In this document: positions 39,566 through 45,308 of the stretch, piece by piece
Position numbering within the stretch: position 1 is the stretch's first letter
How the letters are laid out: every line of letters begins with the position of its first letter
Origin: a virus
Reading direction: 5' to 3' (one strand)
IMG/VR virus record: IMGVR_UViG_3300005253_000019
Span: 1-45,308 of that record
Length of the DNA stretch: 45,308 nt
Translations under genes and position numbers: made by a program
The notes under the pieces: model-generated
Told to the model about the DNA's origin: nothing
Seen by the model: the letters and a program-made list of their open reading frames with translations, nothing else
Database searches by the model: none

Positions 39566-39919
39566 TTATTCACCATCTCCTGGTTCGTCTAACGTGGTTT
39601 GGCCACCTTTCTTTTTGATAAAAGTATCAAAAGTTTCTTTTATCTCTCTGCCTCTGGCTTCACTTTCACATGTTTTTACCTTAGTTTTCAGTTTAACTGC
39701 CTGCTCTGTAGTTCCATGATCAGTGATCAAAAGATCAAAAGTCATTTCATCGTCTACAAGATTTGTAAACTCTTCTTCTAGTGCAGCCACATCTTTTGCA
39801 GATTTTATGTTAAATGTGGTGTATGTGAGAGTGATGCATTCTGATTCAGAATTTAGATTTGAGACTCCTAGGGTTCCATGACCAGTTAGGATCTTAGTTT
39901 TTTGTTTTTTTGCAATCAA
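39566..39919 (-). CDS. Hypothetical protein (117 aa)
   Basis: Mixed alpha/beta, Lys-rich start, acidic end (TLDEPGDGE). TTG start with no ATG in frame near. An ATTTTAT box lies 22-28 nt before TTG. No family recognised. Confidence 0.6.
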   Translation of the reverse strand: MIAKKQKTKILTGHGTLGVSNLNSESECITLTYTTFNIKSAKDVAALEEEFTNLVDDEMTFDLLITDHGTTEQAVKLKTKVKTCESEARGREIKETFDTFIKKKGGQTTLDEPGDGE

Positions 39920-39940
39920 TTTCTTGGCAGTTAAGAGAGA

Positions 39941-39947
39941 ATAAAAT
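39941..39947 (-). promoter_or_regulatory. Candidate TATA box
   Basis: ATTTTAT on the coding strand, 22-28 nt before TTG 39919, within a 74-nt non-coding gap. It would start a separate transcript for the 39919-36073 genes. Confidence 0.35.
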
Positions 39948-39993
39948 TAGTTATTAAAGTTAGCTAGGTTATAACATTTACAGCTTTAGTTGA

Positions 39994-40182
39994 TTATGAT
40001 TTAATAATGCAAGTTTTAGATTTTGTTTTTACCATTAATTCCAGATCCACACCCAACTGCTCTTCTATAATTTTTTTATCTTTCTCAATGGAATCAACTA
40101 AATTTGTTATATTTTCAGGGAATGGTCCATTTTTTTTACAGCGTTCATGCATCCAGTGTGAGATCGGAGTATGGTCTATCAT
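39994..40182 (-). CDS. Hypothetical protein (62 aa)
   Basis: Helical 62-aa protein with a Cys and Lys-rich C-terminus. ATG overlaps the preceding stop. Unknown. Confidence 0.55.
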   Translation of the reverse strand: MIDHTPISHWMHERCKKNGPFPENITNLVDSIEKDKKIIEEQLGVDLELMVKTKSKTCIIKS

Positions 40183-40637
40183 AGGTTTTTACCAAAATTC
40201 CTAATCCATAATTTATCTCTGGTCCACCAATAACCCTGATTAAATGAACATATTTTTCTGCCACGATAATATAGCTTAATTGGTGCAGCGCCAGTGTTTA
40301 GAATTTCTGCAGCAACATTATTGGTGCCAGCTTTTACATCTGATCCTCTAATGTGTAATCTAATATCTATTTCATCATCATAGCCTGGCCAGCCCACATA
40401 AAGGCATAATACAATTTCATCTTCTTCTCCACCTGGTTTATAATTTGGTTCCCCTAGCTGTTTCATTACAGCAAAAAAACGATAAGGAAATATTTTAGAA
40501 TCCCATGTACCAGGGAACTTTACTACTTTACCTTTGTATTCTTGTATAGCAGTCCAATGTTTTAGGAATGGTTTTAATCTCCAATCTATGTTATTATAAT
40601 CTTCTAGATTTAATGAAAAAATACTAATTGCAGGCAT
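40179..40637 (-). CDS. Hypothetical protein (152 aa)
   Basis: Beta-rich and aromatic (many Trp and Tyr), including VLCLYVGWPGYDDEIDIRLH and YYRGRKICSFNQGYWW. No family recognised. It follows the basic 96-aa gene with TAATG-like overlap. Could be a virion or cell-surface interaction protein. Confidence 0.6.
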   Translation of the reverse strand: MPAISIFSLNLEDYNNIDWRLKPFLKHWTAIQEYKGKVVKFPGTWDSKIFPYRFFAVMKQLGEPNYKPGGEEDEIVLCLYVGWPGYDDEIDIRLHIRGSDVKAGTNNVAAEILNTGAAPIKLYYRGRKICSFNQGYWWTRDKLWIRNFGKNL

Positions 40638-40927
40638 CAGAGAATGTTAAAGATTTCACCATTTCTCAGCCTAAGCATAATCCTTTGTTTCATGCGATAG
40701 ATATTTTTTTCAGATACTATAACGCCTCTTTTGTGCTGGGCCACCATAGATTTTAGTCCTGGATTATTCCATCCTTTTCTGATATAGCTTTGGGCTTTCT
40801 TTAGTGATTTTTTCTCTAATTCTAAATCTTTAAGATAAAATCCTAGTTGTGCTTTAAGCTGTTTTGTAAGATTAGTTTTGGCTCTTTTACTATGGTAAAG
40901 ATTTGGGTTTGATCTTCTTCTTCCCAT
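40637..40927 (-). CDS. Basic helical protein (96 aa)
   Basis: MGRRRSNPNLYHSKRAK then long basic helices; net strongly positive. It could bind nucleic acid or membranes. Overlaps neighbours by one base. Unknown family. Confidence 0.6.
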   Translation of the reverse strand: MGRRRSNPNLYHSKRAKTNLTKQLKAQLGFYLKDLELEKKSLKKAQSYIRKGWNNPGLKSMVAQHKRGVIVSEKNIYRMKQRIMLRLRNGEIFNIL

Positions 40928-41208
40928 TATGCTTTACGACCTACAGTTCGGCCTAATCCAAATATGGCATAAGCTGCTCCCATTCCTGCAATCACCAGTG
41001 CCATCATAGCAATTGCTAGAGTTTCTAAAAATTGATTACTAGCTTTGAATGCAGCATACCAAGCTAGATATCCTAATGAAGAAATAATTAAAACTAACGC
41101 TATTGAGATTTGGCCATATTTTCTAACCTTATCTGTTTTCACTATCGCCATTCTTTCAGCAGTGGATAATTCTTCTAAATGTTCTGCTGTAATATCTCCT
41201 GGAGGCAT
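40927..41208 (-). CDS. Two-helix membrane protein (93 aa), holin-like
   Basis: Two hydrophobic helices, about 33-53 (ISIALVLIISSLGYLAWYAA) and about 63-85 (LAIAMMALVIAGMGAAYAIF), with a charged N-terminal tail. The layout fits a small holin or egress membrane protein; no family is named. It lies beside a second membrane protein and far from the early genes. Confidence 0.6.
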   Translation of the reverse strand: MPPGDITAEHLEELSTAERMAIVKTDKVRKYGQISIALVLIISSLGYLAWYAAFKASNQFLETLAIAMMALVIAGMGAAYAIFGLGRTVGRKA

Positions 41209-41229
41209 GATTTGATCAAAGGGGAATAA

Positions 41230-41240
41230 TATATAGGAAT
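41230..41240 (-). promoter_or_regulatory. Candidate promoter element ATTCCTATAT
   Basis: Plus-strand TATATAGGAAT, coding strand ATTCCTATATA, 22-32 nt upstream of ATG 41208. Same core as at 14851 and 19620. Confidence 0.35.
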
Positions 41241-41243
41241 TAT

Positions 41244-41267
41244 TTTTAGTAAAAATTTTAGTAAAAT
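41244..41267. repeat. Tandem 12-bp repeat
   Basis: TTTTAGTAAAAA and TTTTAGTAAAAT in direct tandem between two membrane-protein genes, next to the promoter element at 41230. Possible regulatory site; short and AT-rich. Confidence 0.6.
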
Positions 41268-41277
41268 TTTTTTATTA

Positions 41278-41547
41278 TTAATCTACTGGTGTAACCTTCA
41301 TTTTACCCATTAATAGGAATAAGTTCCTTTCTAATCTATCTATTTTATTATAAAGATCGGTATGTGTATCATGTGATCCTGTAGCTATTTTATCTAATTG
41401 CTCAATTTTTTGTTTCATTAGATGGAAGCATTTTGTTTTTTCCCAAAAGTGACGAATTACAAAAAATGCTGCTGCACATCCAGGTACTCCAAGACCTGTT
41501 AAGATTCCTAAAAATAATTCAATTTGAATACCAAATACTTCAGTCAT
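41278..41547 (-). CDS. Membrane protein with coiled-coil tail (89 aa)
   Basis: One hydrophobic helix (about 8-31, LFLGILTGLGVPGCAAAFFVI) and a heptad tail (about 40-82). This resembles small phage holin-like proteins of the BhlA/XhlA sort but without a motif. Could be part of virus release with the 41208 protein. Confidence 0.55.
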   Translation of the reverse strand: MTEVFGIQIELFLGILTGLGVPGCAAAFFVIRHFWEKTKCFHLMKQKIEQLDKIATGSHDTHTDLYNKIDRLERNLFLLMGKMKVTPVD

Positions 41548-41583
41548 AAAATTAGACTAGATTTGTTGGTATATGAGAATAAT

Positions 41584-42048
41584 TTATTTTTTAGGATTAG
41601 AATTCAATCTAACTATTTCAGCATAATACTCTTCTAAGGTATTATGTATCTGGCCATTGATAACTACGGATATGTTATCAGTGGCAGTTTCCAATAAATC
41701 CATAAATTTTTTTAATTCATCTTTGGTGACAGACCATTCAGCTTTTGTAGTTTCACAAATATTGTTAATTTTAGAGATATACACAAATAATTTTGCAGCA
41801 TCTTCATTGTTTTTGGATTTAATACAGTTGGCCAGAATAGTTTTGATGCCATCACCAACAGTATTTGCTGGGCATAGATTCAATATTGCTTTAGTAGACA
41901 TATCTTTTACGGATTCTGCATATTCTTTATCGTTCATATCCAGGTATTTGTCTAATTGCCTGAGTTTGGTAGGTTGTTTCATTTCTTTACCATCCAAGCC
42001 AATCATGGGTTTTTTTAATAATAATTTTACAGTAGGTTCATCAGCCAA
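41584..42048 (-). CDS. Hypothetical helical protein (154 aa)
   Basis: All-helical protein with basic N-terminal part, two Cys. TTG start at 42048; a CTTATACTA box lies 20-28 nt upstream. First gene after the late region, so it may be a regulator or assembly factor. No family. Confidence 0.55.
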   Translation of the reverse strand: MADEPTVKLLLKKPMIGLDGKEMKQPTKLRQLDKYLDMNDKEYAESVKDMSTKAILNLCPANTVGDGIKTILANCIKSKNNEDAAKLFVYISKINNICETTKAEWSVTKDELKKFMDLLETATDNISVVINGQIHNTLEEYYAEIVRLNSNPKK

Positions 42049-42065
42049 TGATTCAGATAAAAGCT

Positions 42066-42077
42066 ATTAGTATAAGA
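42066..42077 (-). promoter_or_regulatory. Candidate TATA box of the 42048 unit
   Basis: CTTATACTA on the coding strand at 20-28 nt from TTG 42048, in the 111-nt gap after the late operon. Archaeal spacing; otherwise unproven. Confidence 0.4.
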
Positions 42078-42099
42078 GTATTTTTAATGATTTTTTTTG

Positions 42100-42130
42100 A
42101 CATAAATTTTTGTTAAAAAATTAATTAAAT
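42100..42130 (-). terminator. T-rich terminator of the late tail operon
   Basis: Downstream of the fibre stop (42160) the minus strand carries T-rich stretches around TTTAATTAATTTTTTAAC. Archaeal terminators are T tracts. Exact end unknown. Confidence 0.35.
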
Positions 42131-42159
42131 ATAGTATGGAAATTACTAATAAGATTTTA

Positions 42160-43698
42160 CTAAGAATTTGCAAACCATCCAAGTTGTTCCAAGCGTAATA
42201 TTGTTGCATTTATTGCTGTAATCGCTGATGCTAGATCAGTTGCATCAGCTACGTGACTTCGTTGTGGTACAGGACTGATGCCATAAGCTCCTATATTATC
42301 AGTTGTGGCATTTCCAATTTTTGTGTTTAGGGCATTAATAGTAAAAGTGTTTGAATCAACAACCAACTCTATTCCTGCTGGCACGGTGATTTTATTGCCA
42401 TTTGCATCTATTGTTAAAAGTAGATTGGCATAATTGTTATCACGAAATTCAAAAGATCCTGCAGGGCCTACATTAAACAACATATCTGAACTAGCATGAA
42501 CATATTTTATTTTACCAGCACCTGCATTGAAAAAGAACTCTGAATCATTAGGAGAATTATCAAGACCCATAGTAGCACCAAACCAAGTTAATACATCAGT
42601 GCTAGTTACACCTAATGTTAGATTTGCTGAATCAGTTTGATTATTCCATGCTATTTTATCTACTCTTGCTAATCTTATTTCTTCTGCATCTGCTGGATTA
42701 GCTGTATTTGATTCAAGAAATGTAAAGCCTGTTATTTCCTTTCCATTCATATCTATACTGACATTTGTAAGATTTAGTAGGGTGTTTGTCAATACCATTC
42801 TATCAGTCAACGCTATCTGAAAAGCTAGTTCAGTCGGATCTGATAGAAAAGTTTCTGCTGCTAACTTTCCAATTGAAAATGATGTGGGACCTGTAGTATC
42901 TGTTAATATGAATAATGGAGTTACATCAGAAATTGTAAATGAATTAACTCCCATAGCATATTGTAATCTATCATCTACACCATTTTCCTGTACTAGAAAA
43001 TTCTGGTTTGTTGGAATGTTAATTGCTAAAGTTCCACCGCCGCCTGCCGAACCAAATATGCTTCCTCTGGCAACATCTGCTGCATCTACAAAAGTAATCT
43101 GTTCAGCATCTAAAATTTGAAATCCATCAGCATCTAAGTTTTGTCTAAGTAAATGATCTCCTAAATTATCACCCGAACTGCTAGATGAAACAGAAGTAAC
43201 CATCCAGCCAGAGATAAATGTAGAAAATGTAAATTTTACAATTGAGTTAGCCGGTACAACCAGATCTCCACCTAACGGAGTTACAATGTTATCAGTTTCT
43301 TTAATTGTAATCTCATTTACCATCTGCATCCATAATTCCTGATAAAAGAATACATCACCACCTGGGGTAATTGTCGCCAGATCATCAGCTACAGCACCTT
43401 CGCCATTTACCACCAATACAGGTGCCGTTGCTCCATTGGTTTTAGAAACATCTAATATATCACTTACAATATTTGCAATTTCAAAATTTCTGCCTAGCTG
43501 TCCAAGCATAGTATCACCAGATTTTTGAAGGGCGTTTACTGATCCTCCAGGTAAACTGCTTATTTCTCCACCAGTAACACCTAATCCAACATCTGTAAAA
43601 ATTTTCAGTGATTGAATAAATTGTGTTTCATTTTCGATTAACCCTTGTACTGTTCTTTGTTGAGTAGAATTTGGTAGACGTACACCAGAAATAGGCAT
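42160..43698 (-). CDS. Tail fibre / receptor-binding protein (512 aa)
   Basis: N-terminal part (about 1-45) is a helical attachment segment; then beta-strand, Gly/Asn-rich repeats like phage fibres (LGDHLLRQNLDADGFQILDAEQ...), and a C-terminal coiled tail ending with TDLASAITAINATILRLEQLGW, a pattern seen at the ends of many phage fibres. It directly follows the 977-aa tail-tip gene. With the 1125-aa fibre this makes a second adhesin. Trimer formation is inferred. Confidence 0.7.
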   Translation of the reverse strand: MPISGVRLPNSTQQRTVQGLIENETQFIQSLKIFTDVGLGVTGGEISSLPGGSVNALQKSGDTMLGQLGRNFEIANIVSDILDVSKTNGATAPVLVVNGEGAVADDLATITPGGDVFFYQELWMQMVNEITIKETDNIVTPLGGDLVVPANSIVKFTFSTFISGWMVTSVSSSSSGDNLGDHLLRQNLDADGFQILDAEQITFVDAADVARGSIFGSAGGGGTLAINIPTNQNFLVQENGVDDRLQYAMGVNSFTISDVTPLFILTDTTGPTSFSIGKLAAETFLSDPTELAFQIALTDRMVLTNTLLNLTNVSIDMNGKEITGFTFLESNTANPADAEEIRLARVDKIAWNNQTDSANLTLGVTSTDVLTWFGATMGLDNSPNDSEFFFNAGAGKIKYVHASSDMLFNVGPAGSFEFRDNNYANLLLTIDANGNKITVPAGIELVVDSNTFTINALNTKIGNATTDNIGAYGISPVPQRSHVADATDLASAITAINATILRLEQLGWFANS

Positions 43699-45308
43699 TA
43701 TACTGGCCAGAACCTCTTAATGATACGCAGTAATTTTTTGATGCCAGCTGGACCATCTTTTGTTTTTGAACAGGTAATAGTAATTCCATCCACAACACCT
43801 TTGAAAGTATTAGAAATTGCATCATTATTATCATCAAAAACTTCTGCATCAGTAACATAAACTGGATCACCAAACGCAACTGCTCTTCCTGGTCTAACTT
43901 CCATATTTAGTGCCCTTCTATCAATTCCTAAATACCCAGCTAATCCTAAAACATAATTTTTTAATTGTTCATATCCAGTAATCGATGATTTGTTAATTTT
44001 TAATGGTTCAATATTTACAGTAGGTTTAGCAGCTGGCTCATCAACGTTTGTACAAACTAGTGGCTTAATCATTCGATACATATCTAAATGCATTCTCATT
44101 GGGCTTTTATTAAGAAATCTGGATCGTAAAGCTCCTTTGTATCTGCCCTGTGTATCAAATGAATCTCTTGTATAAATTCCGCCTACTAAGAATTCACTAG
44201 GATCAAACGCAACTGTGCCTTCTGGTTCCTGTGCATTAAGCCATACTGCAGGTCCTGGAACACCAATGTATGGTTTTAATTTTCCAAACTCACCAGATGC
44301 AGGTAAGTTTTCGTTGTTTCTACCAACTGGAAATTCTAAAATTTTTACAGCATCCTGCCTATCTGCCATCCATATCCCTACAATAAAATCTCCATCTAAT
44401 GGATCAAGAAATCCAAGAATTGAATCACTGATGGATAATTTTATCCATGCAGCAAAAGCCTGGAATGGATAATAATCTTCCACCTGTGGACCAAACCATT
44501 CAGATAGCAATGTGTGTGTAAGATCCATATTATTCAAATCAGTTGTAGGGTTTTTGATTTTTTCACCAGCTGATACAGAAGCAAATGGTGTACCTTGGCC
44601 AGTTCGTGGCCATCTACTGTGAATATTAAATCCAATATAAGCTGGATTTTGAATAAATGATGCTAAGAACTGTGCCCCACCTTCTGAAGAAATGAATACG
44701 CCAGATGTTGAACCATCTAATTCAGTTAGCATTGATGAATTTCCCATATCAACTCTGCCAGCTCCAGTATCAAATCTTACAGAATGTTGACATTCAAATG
44801 GTCTATTAGGAACAAAACCTCCAATTCTACCACGAATTGGTACTTCAAACATTTGATAACTTCCTTTAATCCATACAGTAGCTCTAGCCTTTGGACTATT
44901 AGTGATAATATTTCTACAAATTCCAACAGTGTCTACATAATCAAGAGGAAGTGTTAAAACAAAAGTTGTTTCACACGGATTTTTCACCCAGGGTTCCCCT
45001 TCATACCAATTGAAAACTTCTTGGTCATCTCCAGCAACTTTACTTTTGAATACTCTCCAGGTACCAGTTCCATCATTATCATCATCAAAAAATTCCACTA
45101 TGTTCCCAGCTTTTAGAAGGCCAGCTGGGTCATTTCCTGCAAAATCATTGAGTCCTATTCCAGCTCCTGTTGCTTCATCTATTACTAAAACTCTAAACGC
45201 ATCTGGAACATTACCACCAACTAACAAATCTGCTGGAATTAAAGCTGAATCTAATCCAATCCAATCTACATGAGTCCTTGGATGAAATTTATCTGGAATA
45301 ATTACATT
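43698..45308 (-). CDS. Large tail-tip/baseplate protein, C-terminal part (continues from position 1)
   Basis: C-terminal 496 residues up to the join, then in frame with 1-1444. Frame stays open to 45308, so the window end is not a real terminus. Contains mixed beta segments, TPFASVSAGEKI, and near its end EVRPGRAVAFGDPVYVTD and a strongly basic C-terminus (LLRIIKRFW). Role inferred as tail tip or hub; precise domains not recognised. Confidence 0.75.
   Translation of the reverse strand, partial: NVIIPDKFHPRTHVDWIGLDSALIPADLLVGGNVPDAFRVLVIDEATGAGIGLNDFAGNDPAGLLKAGNIVEFFDDDNDGTGTWRVFKSKVAGDDQEVFNWYEGEPWVKNPCETTFVLTLPLDYVDTVGICRNIITNSPKARATVWIKGSYQMFEVPIRGRIGGFVPNRPFECQHSVRFDTGAGRVDMGNSSMLTELDGSTSGVFISSEGGAQFLASFIQNPAYIGFNIHSRWPRTGQGTPFASVSAGEKIKNPTTDLNNMDLTHTLLSEWFGPQVEDYYPFQAFAAWIKLSISDSILGFLDPLDGDFIVGIWMADRQDAVKILEFPVGRNNENLPASGEFGKLKPYIGVPGPAVWLNAQEPEGTVAFDPSEFLVGGIYTRDSFDTQGRYKGALRSRFLNKSPMRMHLDMYRMIKPLVCTNVDEPAAKPTVNIEPLKINKSSITGYEQLKNYVLGLAGYLGIDRRALNMEVRPGRAVAFGDPVYVTDAEVFDDNNDAISNTFKGVVDGITITCSKTKDGPAGIKKLLRIIKRFWPV
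45188..45308. repeat. Right copy of 121-bp terminal direct repeat
   Basis: Same sequence as 1-121; see the left copy. Duplicate of the interior of the large tail-tip gene. Confidence 0.95.

Noticed and set aside
1-45308. CRISPR array, tRNA or rRNA genes
   Set aside because: No regularly spaced repeats and no cloverleaf-like element or TPsiC signature were seen on reading; a tRNAscan and repeat search would settle it.
1-45308. Integrase and lysogeny module
   Set aside because: No tyrosine or serine recombinase motifs seen; the palindromic switch alone does not prove lysogeny.

Overview
The window looks like one complete circular genome of a tailed virus (Caudoviricetes) seen as a linear contig. 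The first 121 bases are repeated exactly as the last 121 (1-121 = 45188-45308), and a 977-codon gene reads through that join, so the unique genome is about 45,187 bp. The head-and-packaging set is recognisable: terminase, portal, protease/scaffold, capsid and connector. The host is most likely an archaeon of the Nitrososphaerota (Thaumarchaeota, ammonia oxidisers). The reasons are a HerA-type ATPase, promoters with TATA-like boxes about 25 nt before the start codon, very many zinc-ribbon microproteins of a kind familiar from that phylum (SPYWN motif; RCQIC...CPCCG motif), and a secreted protein whose C-terminal domain resembles thaumarchaeal cell-surface proteins. The host call is inference from family resemblance, not from a database search. 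Composition is AT-rich.

Layout. Almost everything is on the minus strand, so genes are transcribed from high to low coordinates. (1) From 5119 down through position 1 and, across the join, to 42160: tail module (Ig/FCCH-like protein, tail-terminator candidate, tail-tube candidate, gp10-like protein, short tape-measure candidate, distal tail protein, 977-aa tail-tip protein with two CBM-like repeats, 512-aa fibre). (2) 42048 down to about 28770: accessory and early region of densely overlapping small genes, with two small membrane proteins, a DUF4406-like enzyme, two N6-adenine methyltransferase homologues with altered motif IV, a PD-(D/E)XK/DUF559-like nuclease and a HerA-like ATPase. (3) 28538-28636: a divergent control region with two perfect palindromes; a zinc-ribbon gene leaves it to the right and a run of microproteins to the left. 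(4) 28537 down to 22241: microproteins, a C5-cytosine methyltransferase, a possible annealing protein, zinc-ribbon proteins and a metallophosphoesterase. (5) 22210 to 19638: a repeat-domain virion-like protein and a NUMOD3/HNH endonuclease. (6) 19588 to 10638: packaging and head genes (TerS candidate, TerL, four zinc microproteins, portal, protease/scaffold, decoration, capsid, connectors). (7) 10592 to 6044: a 1125-aa tail fibre, a LamG-like lectin protein and a small partner. (8) 5366-6025, plus strand: a secreted host-like protein, placed like a moron.

Most gene pairs in regions 2-4 overlap by ATGA, TAATG or TTGA, so translation is probably coupled. I see no DNA polymerase, primase, integrase or lysin, so replication presumably depends on the host, with HerA, the annealing-protein candidate and methyltransferases as virus-encoded DNA-handling parts. 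Many genes under 60 codons were found by reading the gaps between larger frames. The most unusual points are two genes whose only plausible start is AUA, degenerate catalytic motifs in both adenine methyltransferases, a portal with an N-terminal helix-turn-helix, four zinc-ribbon genes between terminase and portal, and a fibre repeat kept identical in protein while its DNA differs at a quarter of sites.
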